Shown: positions 17,482 to 26,623, counted from the stretch's first letter. The stretch: DNA of 64,000 nucleotides from Bacillota bacterium (GCA_023415795.1 JAEZJG010000004.1:1-64000), one strand, 5' to 3'. Notes: generated by a model from the letters alone, not told the origin. Numbers and translations are program-made.

Positions 17482-17679
17482 TTATTGCCCGAAAAACCGC
17501 AGCGCCTCCAGCACCAGAAACACCGGCCACACGATGGCCTTGAGAAAGCCCAGCACGCCCATCCAAAAACCTGTCGCCACAGAGATGTAGTATATCGCCG
17601 CGCCGATCAAACCAAGACCATACACCGCGCCCGGCGTGTAATTGTTTTTGACCTTTGTGCAACCCGATTCGTCTTTCAT
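17482..17679 (-). CDS. Small membrane protein
   Basis: A 65-residue hypothetical protein with two hydrophobic segments (about 22-38 and 42-60). ATG 17679 is chosen because GGAGGGG lies 6 bases before it. Its stop abuts the stop of the dGTPase gene with no gap, and base composition returns to GC-rich here, marking the right edge of the AT-rich patch. Function unknown. Confidence 0.7.
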   Translation of the reverse strand: MKDESGCTKVKNNYTPGAVYGLGLIGAAIYYISVATGFWMGVLGFLKAIVWPVFLVLEALRFFGQ

Positions 17680-17867
17680 ATTCAACCCCTCCGCTCCATA
17701 TTATCCCAATCTTGTTTCATCGTATAATATGACGCAGCTTCTGTCAATATGCCGCACAATCCGGTTATTTAAACGTACAAATAAATCTTGCTACACAAGC
17801 GCAAATCGCGTGCCGTTGTGGTATAATAAATGCTTATTATCACACACATCAGGGGGTCAGGGGTTTC

Positions 17868-19064
17868 ATGAATACAGGCAGACGGCAGATAAACATATAC
17901 ACCGCCGTGGTGTTCGGCGCGGTGTTCTTCATGTGCTTGTCCAACAACATTGTCGGTCCGGTGCTGGGCGACATCATGTCACACTACGACATACGGCTGG
18001 ACGGCGGCGGCCTCATGTCCATGTACCAGAACATCGGCGGCACGGCAGCCATCATACTTTTCTCGTTCATCATGGACAGGCTGAACAAGACCGCGGTTTT
18101 CGCCGTGCCTATGTTCTGCCTCGCCCTCTCTCTGCTGCTCATCGGCACCGCACCTTCGTATACCGTGTTCATGCTGCTGTTCCTGTTCTTCGGCGTATCG
18201 TTCAGCACGATGGACATGACGGGCAACGCCCTCGTGGCGGATGTCCAGCAGGAGCGCAGCAGCTCCGCGCTCAGCCTGATGCACGGCATCGCATCCATCG
18301 GCGCGGTGGCGGCCCCGCTCATCGCGGGCGGCATCACGCAGTCCGGCCTGCCCTGGCAGACAGTTTATACCGCTGCGGGCTGCTTTGTGCTCGTCTTGCT
18401 GGTGATATACATCATCGTAATGCTGTGCACCCGCAAGAGCTTAAAGGCAGTTAAGGCGGCGCATGCGGAAGGCAAACAAAAGGGTACAGCCAAGCGGTTT
18501 CTCACCGACCGCCACGTATGGGTTGCCGTGCTCTGCACGCTGACGTTTGGCGGCTACCAGAGCGGCATACTCGTGTGGGTGTCGCAGTATTTCAAGGAAG
18601 TGTTCGGCTCCGGCCAGCTGGCCGCGGGCCTTGGTCTTACGGCATATTGGCTGGGCGCGGGCGTTGTGCGCCTGCTTTTTGGCATGGTGCCCTCGCTGCG
18701 CAAGCTGGAAACGCGGACAATCAACATATACGGCAGCATACTCGCAGGCGTGTGCCTCGTCCTTGGCATACTGGTGCGCAATTACGCGGTGATGCTGGTA
18801 TGCGTGTTTCTCTCCGGCGCGCTCAACGCACCCCTGCTGCCCCGCACGATGGGCATGGTCAGCGGCTGGTACCGTCAAAACTCCGGACTTGCATCCAGCG
18901 CAGTGTTCGGCGCGCTGTATCTGGCGTACTCCTTCTTCCCGCTGCTGATGGGCACGATGGCGTATGCGTGGGGCATGGACATGCTGATGCTGGTGCCCGC
19001 AGTGTGCACCGTGCTGGCGGGCGTTGTCTCGATACTGCTGCCCAAGGCACGAATGGCGGCGTAA
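17868..19064 (+). CDS. Major facilitator superfamily transporter
   Basis: A 398-residue membrane protein with about 12 hydrophobic segments and a central charged loop (residues 185-210). The conserved loop after helix 2 (FIMDRLNKT) resembles the family A motif. The substrate cannot be told; overall shape resembles sugar or drug MFS members. Single gene, its own promoter region upstream, followed by a hairpin at 19095-19126. Confidence 0.88.
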   Translation: MNTGRRQINIYTAVVFGAVFFMCLSNNIVGPVLGDIMSHYDIRLDGGGLMSMYQNIGGTAAIILFSFIMDRLNKTAVFAVPMFCLALSLLLIGTAPSYTVFMLLFLFFGVSFSTMDMTGNALVADVQQERSSSALSLMHGIASIGAVAAPLIAGGITQSGLPWQTVYTAAGCFVLVLLVIYIIVMLCTRKSLKAVKAAHAEGKQKGTAKRFLTDRHVWVAVLCTLTFGGYQSGILVWVSQYFKEVFGSGQLAAGLGLTAYWLGAGVVRLLFGMVPSLRKLETRTINIYGSILAGVCLVLGILVRNYAVMLVCVFLSGALNAPLLPRTMGMVSGWYRQNSGLASSAVFGALYLAYSFFPLLMGTMAYAWGMDMLMLVPAVCTVLAGVVSILLPKARMAA

Positions 19065-19094
19065 ACTCCCGCACACAACTAAAATGGCATACAT

Positions 19095-19126
19095 CAACAC
19101 CGCAAGCTGTTCGGCCTGCGGTGTTG
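19095..19126 (+). terminator. Terminator-like hairpin
   Basis: A perfect 10-base stem CAACACCGCA...TGCGGTGTTG after the MFS gene. There is no U run, so termination may be weak or it may be an mRNA 3' end stabiliser. Confidence 0.45.
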
Positions 19127-19167
19127 TCATATACCCCTATACTATGCGGCAAAGCGAAACCCGAGGG

Positions 19168-19866
19168 CTACGCACTCAAAGTTTGTCTGGTTTTCATGCG
19201 TCTCCAATTAATGAATCCATACAGGTCATTAACGAGAAATACGACAAAGCAGATAACGACCGAAAGATAAGCTATGTCTTCCAGCATCGCCAACACCCAT
19301 AGTACAATCAAAACGATATCATTGGCAGCATACGCCAGCGCAAAATATTCGCTGCGTCTGAAGGTCAGGTAAACGGCAAAAAAGCTGGTTGTCACAGAAA
19401 TGGTGCTCGGTATCAGGTTCGCGGTATTAAAAGCCTCCAGGATGAAGTAGAAAGCAACGGTTACAACAGCGGTCAGCGCCAGCATAAAAATAGTTTCTTT
19501 GCCTTTTAAGTGGTTGACTTTCACCTCTGCCTTATTCCCGTTGTAAGGATTTCGCAGCCAGGCAATCAGTGCGAATATAGACATTGGCGCTGTCATTCCA
19601 AGATAGGTTACCATCTCGCCGTAGTAGGCAAACGCAAATGAAATAATGCCATACAGCACACTGAATACTATCATCAGTAGCTGTCCGAACGGATTACCCT
19701 TAGCATTAAATATCAATGAGGTGACACCGATGACTGATGCTGTGAGCACCAGATAACCTTCCCTGTCGAAAACGGCAAATGACACAACGATAAGCACAAC
19801 GGATAAACACCATAACAGGAGTTCACCCTTTGTAAAGTACGCGATTGCTGCTTTGATTCTGCTCAA
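19168..19866 (-). CDS. PnuC-family vitamin/nucleoside transporter
   Basis: A 232-residue membrane protein with seven to eight helices. The C-terminal NDLYGFINWRRM and the WLRNPYNGNK block fit the PnuC family, which takes up nicotinamide riboside or related vitamins (thiamine and riboflavin homologues exist). TTG 19866 is taken as start because AGGGGGG precedes it; the longer frame has no ribosome site. A structured leader lies upstream (19881-19965). Exact substrate unknown. Confidence 0.82.
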   Translation of the reverse strand: MSRIKAAIAYFTKGELLLWCLSVVLIVVSFAVFDREGYLVLTASVIGVTSLIFNAKGNPFGQLLMIVFSVLYGIISFAFAYYGEMVTYLGMTAPMSIFALIAWLRNPYNGNKAEVKVNHLKGKETIFMLALTAVVTVAFYFILEAFNTANLIPSTISVTTSFFAVYLTFRRSEYFALAYAANDIVLIVLWVLAMLEDIAYLSVVICFVVFLVNDLYGFINWRRMKTRQTLSA

Positions 19867-19880
19867 TTTGTCCCCCCTAA

Positions 19881-19965
19881 AAAAATAAAGCACCCATGCA
19901 GTACATCTTCTAGGACCTAACGATGTACACATGAATGCTTATTGCATTCTCTACCCGGTGGCAGA
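19881..19965 (-). promoter_or_regulatory. Candidate structured leader of the PnuC gene
   Basis: Minus-strand order: hairpin GAATGC-AATAA-GCATTC, then GTACATC...GATGTAC with an inner TAG/CTA pairing, then a U-rich tract (CUUUAUUUUUUU) just before the ribosome site. A weak CACC/GGTG pairing could close both into a three-way junction. It matches no riboswitch class that I can name; an attenuator is equally likely. Confidence 0.35.
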
Positions 19966-20042
19966 ATATTATTATAATTTATTTTAGCACAACAGACACA
20001 AAAATCAAAGTGCTTTTGAACCAATTTCTATTTGGCACTCAG

Positions 20043-20066
20043 AAAACCGGCACAATATCAGTGCCG
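20043..20066 (-). terminator. Terminator of the helicase gene
   Basis: Minus strand GGCAC-N7-GTGCC followed by GGTTTTCT just after the stop codon. Confidence 0.6.
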
Positions 20067-20067
20067 C

Positions 20068-21510
20068 CTATCTGCGCCGCATCATGCGTCCCTGCCGCGA
20101 GCCATGCCCGCCGGGACGGTAACCACCACCGCCGCCCGGACGGTAGCCGCCCTCGTGCCGCGGTTCTTCCGGCGGCAGCAGCGGGGCATATTGCCGGGGA
20201 GACTCTTTTTCGGACAGCATCTTGAGCAGCGCCGCCGCGATGTCCATCGTCGTCAGCTCCGGCGAATCCCCAATCTGCGCGTTCACCGCGTCCATCAGTT
20301 CCTCCACATACGGAACGAAGGAGTCATAACCGCCCTCCGCCGCAAAGTCCGCGGCCTTTTTCAGCAGCGCACCCATGCGGCTCTCTTCGATGTCCAGCAG
20401 CGACGGCGGCTTAACAGCCTTGATCGATGCTTTGGTATACCGCTGAATGGCGCGCAGCTTGTGAAAGTCGCGCCCGGTGATGAACGTAAACGCTTTGCCC
20501 GCTCTGCCCGCGCGTCCCGTCCGTCCGATGCGGTGCACATAATACTCCTCATCGTTGGGCATATCGTAGTTGAATACCGCTTCTATATTGTCCACATCCA
20601 GACCGCGCGCCGCCACATCGGTGGCAACCAGTATGCTCACATCGCCGCTTTTGAACCGTGACAGTATCGCGCTGCGCTCTGTCTGCCGGATATCGCCATG
20701 CAGCGCCTCGGCCGAGTAGCCCCGCGCCTTGAGGCTGAATGCCAGCGCATCCGTGCCCTTCTTGGTGCTGCAAAACACAAGGCACAGCGACAGGTTGTTG
20801 CCGTCCACCACGCGGCACAGCACGTCCAGCTTCGATGCTTCGCGCACTTCAATATAATACTGCTCGATGCCCTGCACCGTCAGCTCCTTGTGCAATATCT
20901 GTATGTGCTCCGGATTGTTCTGGAAACGCCGTGTCAAATCGAGTATCGGCTTTGACATCGTGGCGGAAAACAGTACGGTCTGCCTGTCTTCCGGCGTCTT
21001 GCACAGTATGGTCTCCATGTCCTCCAGAAAGCCCATGCTCAGCATCTCGTCCGCTTCGTCCAATATCACCATGCGCAGGCTGTCCAGCTTGATGGTGCCC
21101 CGGCGCATGTGATCCATCACGCGCCCCGGCGTACCGATGATGATCTGCGGGCGCCGCTTGAGCGACTGTATCTGCCTGTCCATCGACTGCCCGCCGTATA
21201 TCGGCAGTATGCGTACACCCTCCACAAACTTGGAGACGCTCTGAAACTCCTCCGCCGTCTGTATCGCCAGCTCGCGCGTGGGGCACAGCACCAGCACCTG
21301 CACGCGTCCGTTGTCCTCCGCCAGCGACTGCACGGCAGGTATCGCGAACGCGCACGTTTTGCCCGTGCCCGTCTGTGCCTGTCCAATCACATCGCGCCCC
21401 TCCATAATAGGGACGATCGTCTTCTCCTGTATCGGCGTCGGCTCCTCAAAGCCCATCGCCTGTATTCCCCGCAGCACCTCTGCGGACAGATCTAGTTCCG
21501 TAAACTGCAA
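20068..21510 (-). CDS. DEAD-box ATP-dependent RNA helicase
   Basis: About 480 residues. It unwinds RNA duplexes in ribosome assembly, mRNA decay or cold adaptation. Motifs in order: Q motif EEPTPIQEKTI, Walker A AQTGTGKT, PTRELAIQ, GTPGRVMDH, DEADEM, SATM, VFCSTKKG, ATDVAARGLDV and HRIGRTGRAG. The tail is Gly/Arg-rich (GGYRPGGGGGYRPGG), typical for RNA binding, preceded by a partly conserved C-terminal extension as in CshA/DeaD. TTG 21510 is favoured (GAAGGA 8 bases before it, protein beginning with QFTELDL); ATG 21552 gives 14 extra residues without a ribosome site. Confidence 0.95.
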   Translation of the reverse strand: MQFTELDLSAEVLRGIQAMGFEEPTPIQEKTIVPIMEGRDVIGQAQTGTGKTCAFAIPAVQSLAEDNGRVQVLVLCPTRELAIQTAEEFQSVSKFVEGVRILPIYGGQSMDRQIQSLKRRPQIIIGTPGRVMDHMRRGTIKLDSLRMVILDEADEMLSMGFLEDMETILCKTPEDRQTVLFSATMSKPILDLTRRFQNNPEHIQILHKELTVQGIEQYYIEVREASKLDVLCRVVDGNNLSLCLVFCSTKKGTDALAFSLKARGYSAEALHGDIRQTERSAILSRFKSGDVSILVATDVAARGLDVDNIEAVFNYDMPNDEEYYVHRIGRTGRAGRAGKAFTFITGRDFHKLRAIQRYTKASIKAVKPPSLLDIEESRMGALLKKAADFAAEGGYDSFVPYVEELMDAVNAQIGDSPELTTMDIAAALLKMLSEKESPRQYAPLLPPEEPRHEGGYRPGGGGGYRPGGHGSRQGRMMRRR

Positions 21511-21654
21511 ATTGTGTGTCCTTCCCGTTTCGTTTATAAGTATTTTTCCCATAGATAAAAAAACAAACCAATATATGCTACACCATCACGCGCTTGATGT
21601 CCATTAAATATTCCAATCATCGGCACATTGGTTCTATTTACCATAACCTGAAGG

Positions 21655-21686
21655 GGTATATGTTCGAAAACAAAAAGGTATATGTT
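21655..21686. promoter_or_regulatory. Direct repeat GGTATATGTT, 22-base spacing
   Basis: Two exact 10-base copies (21655-21664 and 21677-21686) two helical turns apart, upstream of the TATAAT in AAGATTATAATAG and the surface-protein gene. The layout suits a dimeric activator such as a LytTR-type response regulator. The regulator is not in the window. Confidence 0.45.
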
Positions 21687-21771
21687 GTAAATATTTCTGG
21701 ATTTGTCTTACACTTAAGATTATAATAGTTTTGCTCAAATTAACTGTATCCGATCATCAGGAGGAATACCA

Positions 21772-23325
21772 ATGAGATCACAGAAGAAAGCACCATTGCT
21801 TATATTGGCTGGCTTAATTGCCCTGGTTCTGATGCCGCAGCTGGCACTGGCGGCGGATCATGGTGTCAGTACTTCTGAAGAGCTGACAGCCGCGCTGGGG
21901 ACTGCGGCAGACGGGGATACGATCCGGCTGGCGGCAGACATTGACTATACCAACGGCATTTCAATCTCGGGTAAAACCATCACATTCGACTTAAACGGGT
22001 ATACTCTCAACGTCACAAACAGCGCGGACGACGGGCTTTACGTTGGCAGCGGGGGCATTGTGAACCTGACAGGCAACGGCGCGTTCAACGTCTCAAGCAG
22101 CGCGGCCGGCAGCTATGGCGTAAGCGCCGAGAACGGCGGCAGGGCAACAGTCACCAATGCAGCGTCCACCGGCTCTACCGGCATAGGTGCCCACGCAATC
22201 GGAGCAGACAGCAACGTTCATGTAATGGGTAACGCCACATCAGCAGACAACATCGGAGCGCTCGCCCGAAATCACGGCACGGTCATCATGGACGGTAACG
22301 CGGAAGGCGGCATAATTGGTGCGGACGCGGTTGGTATAGGCTCGCTTGTTGAAGTGGCCGGCAACGCCACAGGCGGCGTCGGAATTTCCTGCTCTATGGG
22401 CGCAGTCGTGACGGTAGATGGCAACGTCACCGCAACCGGCTACGAGCATTCCCCCTATGCCATTGCCATAGCGTTTGGCGGCACGGTTACAGTGGGCGGC
22501 AACGTAACAGCAAGCGGTTTAGCGATCACCGGCGCACAAATATACGACGGCGGTACGATTACTATAGACGGTACGCTGGTGGCACCGATATATATCAGTC
22601 TTCAGGATGTGGTTAAAAATGTTGCCAACGGCGTACCGGGAACCTCGCCTTACGAGGACTATCTGATCTATACCGATGGAACCAACACCGTGCGGGTCGG
22701 GCATCTGGCAGGTCCATCCATCAGCCCCGCGAGCATATCCTTCGATAAGAATCCGGCTGGTCTGGCTGACGCAAGCACTGCCATCACATGGAATAACGCG
22801 GCGTCTGTGACGGATGTCAAGGCAGGCGGAGCCTCCATCGGTGCGGATAAATACAGTATCAGCGGAACAACCTTGAGCATTAAGAAGGAATACCTTTTGG
22901 AACAGCCCGCCGGAAACCTTGAGCTCAGCGTTGAATTTGATGTTGGTGATCCGAAAGCTTTGACCGTTGCCATCAGCGATTCCACGCCGGTGACAGGGCT
23001 GCCGGATAATCTCACGCTCTACGTGGGCGGCCGCGTCACATGGGACCCCTCTCCCAAAGGCGGCTCGTGGGATTGGGACGAGGCTTATTTATCGGCTGAA
23101 ACCAGCGGCAGCGCCGCAACCTTTACGGCGTTGAAGGCGGGCACCTTGCCGGTGACCTATTCGGTCAATGGCACATCACACACCGTCACAGTGACGGTTC
23201 GCAAAGCGGAACTGCCGGTGACCGGGCAAGACGACACCCTGGCGTGGGTGCTGGGTTCATTGTCAATTATTTGCGCCCTTGCGGCTGCGTTCATGGCAAG
23301 AGTCAAAATGAAGTCCACTCCGTGA
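21772..23325 (+). CDS. LPxTG cell-wall-anchored surface protein with beta-helix and X2-type domain
   Basis: A 517-residue secreted protein. Signal peptide at residues 1-27 (ending LALAA). Residues about 30-270 are repeated short strands rich in GGTVTVGGNVTA-like units, typical of a right-handed beta-helix. Residues about 315-400 resemble a CBM_X2/Ig-like domain (SPASISFDKNPAGL...). The sorting signal LPVTG near residue 483 is followed by a hydrophobic helix and a basic tail, so a sortase anchors it to peptidoglycan. No catalytic residues recognised. AGGAGG before the ATG; terminator at 23379. Likely an adhesin or polysaccharide-binding protein. Confidence 0.85.
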   Translation: MRSQKKAPLLILAGLIALVLMPQLALAADHGVSTSEELTAALGTAADGDTIRLAADIDYTNGISISGKTITFDLNGYTLNVTNSADDGLYVGSGGIVNLTGNGAFNVSSSAAGSYGVSAENGGRATVTNAASTGSTGIGAHAIGADSNVHVMGNATSADNIGALARNHGTVIMDGNAEGGIIGADAVGIGSLVEVAGNATGGVGISCSMGAVVTVDGNVTATGYEHSPYAIAIAFGGTVTVGGNVTASGLAITGAQIYDGGTITIDGTLVAPIYISLQDVVKNVANGVPGTSPYEDYLIYTDGTNTVRVGHLAGPSISPASISFDKNPAGLADASTAITWNNAASVTDVKAGGASIGADKYSISGTTLSIKKEYLLEQPAGNLELSVEFDVGDPKALTVAISDSTPVTGLPDNLTLYVGGRVTWDPSPKGGSWDWDEAYLSAETSGSAATFTALKAGTLPVTYSVNGTSHTVTVTVRKAELPVTGQDDTLAWVLGSLSIICALAAAFMARVKMKSTP

Positions 23326-23378
23326 ATCTCTTGGACGGGCAGGCATCCTGCATGACTGCCCAAGCTTAACATAAACGC

Positions 23379-23405
23379 AAGAACCCGCCGCCATGACGGG
23401 TTCTT
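23379..23405 (+). terminator. Terminator of the surface-protein gene
   Basis: AAGAACCCG-N9-CGGGTTCTT, 53 bases after the stop, followed by a short T-containing tail. Confidence 0.65.
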
Positions 23406-23466
23406 CTGATTTATCAGCTTTATTCCACTATGACCACGGCACATAGGGAGCTGCAATCCGCATCAC

Positions 23467-23520
23467 ACGCTCTTTCCCCCCATCGCCTTGAGCCGCTTCT
23501 CCACCACCCAGTATGGGCGA
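23467..23520 (-). pseudogene. 3'-end remnant of an SdpI-family gene
   Basis: On the minus strand this reads WVVEKRLKAMGGKSV then stop, closely like the end of the SdpI-family gene at 25026 (VVEKRLKAMEGKK). At DNA level 23471-23519 and 25031-25078 differ at only a few positions. The rest of the gene is missing; the adjacent two genes are AT-rich. Probably a paralogue cut by insertion or deletion. Confidence 0.6.
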
Positions 23521-23529
23521 AGAGCGACG

Positions 23530-24309
23530 CTAAGCAGGAGGTACGACCGAGCTTGTTCGCTGCCCATTCAAACTGTTCAATATGATGGGTATCTCTTCAC
23601 GAGAAACAAACCGTTTCGGAATAATGATCACCGTCTTGTTCTTGACAATAGCATATAAATACTTCTTGGTGTTATACACTTTTTCAATATCTGCTCTGCC
23701 GATTCCATAAGTCTTTACTCTCTTTTTCAGGACCATTTCATCTGAAAAGAATTCCATTCTGACAGTATCCTTTGGAATTCTTCTGTAGTGCATATATACT
23801 TTTATCCTATTAATAATCAAGCAGCACACCAATACTATCGTAAAGGCTAAAGCGTTAGCGGTGAAATTAACGATCAAACTTATGAAAACCAAAATTAAAA
23901 TAACCAACCATATAGTCCTGGACGCCGCCGAGCTGCGATTCAGTAAATACCAAAAGTTGAAGCGGAATAAATCCTTGGTGTTTAGCTGAAGCTCTACTGT
24001 TACTGAACTGCTACCCTCCATACCATTGGGATCGATTTCATATGGCTGCAGATTGTCCTTTTCCTCTTCGATTTTGTATTTCACCAGCAGCGCAGGAATT
24101 CTATTGGGCTGGCGCTTGAGCGCGACAGCTTTCATCTTTTCCGCTTTTTCCATGTCGTTATCATCAATAGCCTTTTTTATCTTTTTAACATATCCTTCGA
24201 TAAATATACGACGGTATAAATAATATAATCCGTAAGTCACGACAATCGATAATCCGTAAGCCACGACAAGCGACAATAGTGTTTTTAAAAAATCGAGCAG
24301 AAAAATCAT
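23530..24309 (-). CDS. YcxB-like membrane protein
   Basis: A 259-residue protein. An N-terminal helix (4-30), a charged coiled segment (38-70), then two central helices (about 130-170) and a soluble C-terminal domain with TYGIGRADIEKVYNTKKYLYAI and IPKRFVSREE, which matches the YcxB-like C-terminal domain pattern. Function unknown. Codon use is AT-rich. It overlaps the upstream gene by one base (TAATG type), so the two are one operon. Confidence 0.65.
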   Translation of the reverse strand: MIFLLDFLKTLLSLVVAYGLSIVVTYGLYYLYRRIFIEGYVKKIKKAIDDNDMEKAEKMKAVALKRQPNRIPALLVKYKIEEEKDNLQPYEIDPNGMEGSSSVTVELQLNTKDLFRFNFWYLLNRSSAASRTIWLVILILVFISLIVNFTANALAFTIVLVCCLIINRIKVYMHYRRIPKDTVRMEFFSDEMVLKKRVKTYGIGRADIEKVYNTKKYLYAIVKNKTVIIIPKRFVSREEIPIILNSLNGQRTSSVVPPA

Positions 24310-24932
24310 TATTGGCCTCCAAAAAGGTTGAGTATTTCTTCTTTGTCTAATATAACTGTCGAATTATTACCGGACTCTGCAACGAGCTGATAGTCTTCAG
24401 GTATTTGTTCGAATGCGTCTATCCAATACACACCTACTCTGGGTGATTCGATTTTTTCAAGTTCTGTCCCATTTTGATCTATAATTATCAAAGATGAATT
24501 CTCTCTATATATCTGACTATGATCTATTATACTGATGGAATAATCGTCAACTATATGGCCCACTTGAACCCAAAGCAAATGTCCGTTAGGGTCTTCTTTA
24601 AAAAGCACCCTCTGATAACTATTAATATTGCTTGCATGATCATAAAACGAAAACCCTGATACGTTATTCTTGTATCCAATGTGCAGCACACCTGAATCCA
24701 CTCCCGAATCAACCACTGCAAAAAGGGTGTTACTAATAATCTTGTATCTATATTCCGAACTAGTGCCGTTTACCGATACATGCAGCTCTTTCTCAATAAC
24801 TTGTTCGGGTGATAACCCCTCGTTATACGGAACGTGATTCAGCACAATTTCTGTTGTCACACTGGAAAAGACAACGGCCAACATCATCAGAACAATCAAG
24901 AATACGACACGTTCCACCCTTATACTGATCAT
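24309..24932 (-). CDS. Membrane-anchored hypothetical protein
   Basis: A 207-residue protein with one N-terminal helix (residues 9-27) and an extracytoplasmic domain. I recognise no family. ATG 24932 is used because AGGAGG lies 5 bases before it; the longer frame to 24980 has no ribosome site. AT-rich like its downstream partner. Confidence 0.65.
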   Translation of the reverse strand: MISIRVERVVFLIVLMMLAVVFSSVTTEIVLNHVPYNEGLSPEQVIEKELHVSVNGTSSEYRYKIISNTLFAVVDSGVDSGVLHIGYKNNVSGFSFYDHASNINSYQRVLFKEDPNGHLLWVQVGHIVDDYSISIIDHSQIYRENSSLIIIDQNGTELEKIESPRVGVYWIDAFEQIPEDYQLVAESGNNSTVILDKEEILNLFGGQ

Positions 24933-24988
24933 GGTTCCTCCTGTAATAGCTGTATTATATTTAATGTAACATATTCCCACTATATAAG

Positions 24989-25014
24989 AAAAGCCCGCTT
25001 CGCATGCAGGCTTA
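24989..25014 (-). terminator. Terminator downstream of the SdpI-family gene
   Basis: Minus strand AAGCCTGC-N7-GCGGGCTT followed by TTCTT. Confidence 0.6.
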
Positions 25015-25025
25015 AATGTTTGGTG

Positions 25026-25373
25026 TTATTTCTTTCCCTCCATCGCCTTGAGCCGCTTCTCCACCACCGGTATGGGCGCGATTAGCCCCGCTAACGAGAA
25101 CGTCATCAGCGCAAGGCTCAGGAATTCGGACGGCAGCGGAACCAGCAGCTTCACCAGCACCGCGAATGCAACCAGCACCGGTCCTACGCGCAAGCAGATG
25201 CGCCCGTACAGGCGGTGCGCTTGGTCCCACGCCTCCTGCGACGCCATTGAGCGGCGCGTGCGATAGCCATAAATCGTGTTGATACGACGCGGCGGGCGGT
25301 ATGTAAGCAGCAACCCGATCGCCGTCACAACAGCGGGCAGCAGCAGATCGACAATCCAGAAGAACAGCGTCAT
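25026..25373 (-). CDS. SdpI-family membrane protein
   Basis: A 115-residue protein with three to four helices. The block YGYRTRRSMASQEAWDQAH matches the SdpI/YhfL family; SdpI itself gives immunity to the SdpC toxin in Bacillus, but most homologues are of unknown role. Its ATG overlaps the hydrolase stop by 4 bases (ATGA), so they are translated together. No toxin gene is seen nearby. Confidence 0.8.
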   Translation of the reverse strand: MTLFFWIVDLLLPAVVTAIGLLLTYRPPRRINTIYGYRTRRSMASQEAWDQAHRLYGRICLRVGPVLVAFAVLVKLLVPLPSEFLSLALMTFSLAGLIAPIPVVEKRLKAMEGKK

Positions 25374-26434
25374 TTCATCGCTCCCTTAATGTCAAACTTC
25401 ATCACGTTATCCGTGTTGCGGTGCGCGAATATCTGCCCCGTTAAGTCGGTGAGGTTATACACCGCCGACCACTGAAGCTTATCCTCGGCGCCGTCGCGTA
25501 TGCCGATGTCCGCCAGCAGCGCAATGGCTTCCTCCTCGCTGATTGTGCCGCCGCCCTCCTCAATCTTCGCCTTCACCGCGTCGTACCGCTCAAACTCGTT
25601 GAAACCATCGCCGATGTTCATGCCGTTATACGCGATGAAGTTGGAGGCAATCTGATAGCCCGCGTCCGGCTTCGTCGTCACCAGCTCGCCGTCCCAATAC
25701 TCCACAATCACCGAAGCGCCCGTGGCATCCGCGATCAGGTAATGGCACTCTACGTCCGCCGAGAAGTAGATGTTGTATTGCTTGAGCAGCTCCACCGCTT
25801 CGTCCACCGTCGCCGCCTTGTCCAGCACCAGCCGGATAGCCGTGGTGGTGTTCAGTGTCACCTCGTTGTCCGTGGGCGATTGCGCCTCCGGCACAGCCAG
25901 CAGCGCAATGGCAACGCCCTTTTCGTTCATGCCGTCGAAGGGCAGGAAGGGTGCCGCCAGCGTGAGAAAGCTGCTGGCTGAAACGCCGCCCGCGGGCAGC
26001 TTGTCTGCCGAGTAACCCGCGAACGTAAGGTTCACGGTGGACACAGAGGCATAGCCGTCGTCCGGGTCGGTGAACACCTGCAGCGACGGTGTATAGCCGA
26101 AGTCGAAGTTGCGCCCGAATATCACATCGCCGTCGGCATTGCGCGACACAAAGGCGGTGCAGCCATCCCCCGTCACGCCAAGGTCTATCGGCAAACCCTT
26201 GAGCAGCCGCTTGGTGACGTATTTCTCGATATCGCTGTCGCTCGACGCACCCGTCTTCAAGAAGCCGTCGAAGCCGTAGTCGCCGTAATACGTCATGCGG
26301 TACATCGGGTAATCGTCCGTCTTGTGCAGCGAGGCGAGGCTGCGCAGCTCGTTGAACATCACCGCCCCCGCGACCACCGCCAGTATCAATATAATGCAGA
26401 GCAGTGCGCCCAGTATGCGCCCCAGTGTTCTCAT
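25370..26434 (-). CDS. Linear amide C-N hydrolase (Ntn type, acyltransferase/choloylglycine-like)
   Basis: A 354-residue enzyme. One N-terminal helix (residues 8-28) is followed by about 80 residues and then GDGCTAFVSRNADGDVIFGRNFDF. The Cys near residue 92 is the expected nucleophile, and NFDF is a typical partner block. Family members cleave linear amides, such as bile-salt or penicillin-type bonds, after self-cleavage exposes the Cys. Here activation would release the catalytic domain from its membrane anchor. The substrate is unknown. First gene of a two-gene unit with the SdpI-family gene. Confidence 0.85.
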   Translation of the reverse strand: MRTLGRILGALLCIILILAVVAGAVMFNELRSLASLHKTDDYPMYRMTYYGDYGFDGFLKTGASSDSDIEKYVTKRLLKGLPIDLGVTGDGCTAFVSRNADGDVIFGRNFDFGYTPSLQVFTDPDDGYASVSTVNLTFAGYSADKLPAGGVSASSFLTLAAPFLPFDGMNEKGVAIALLAVPEAQSPTDNEVTLNTTTAIRLVLDKAATVDEAVELLKQYNIYFSADVECHYLIADATGASVIVEYWDGELVTTKPDAGYQIASNFIAYNGMNIGDGFNEFERYDAVKAKIEEGGGTISEEEAIALLADIGIRDGAEDKLQWSAVYNLTDLTGQIFAHRNTDNVMKFDIKGAMK

Positions 26435-26623
26435 GCTTATCCCCCTGTGACAATATTCACCATATCAATGCTGCATTATATCACGGTGCGTGGGCGCGGG
26501 CAAGACAGCCGCTTAGCTGCCGCTAATGTAGCTCTCGTAATATTTTGTCGCATTTTGTTTGATGCACCAAATGGTATCAAGCCAAAGCAGCAGCGCATAT
26601 CATAAACCAAGGAGTTGATTCAC

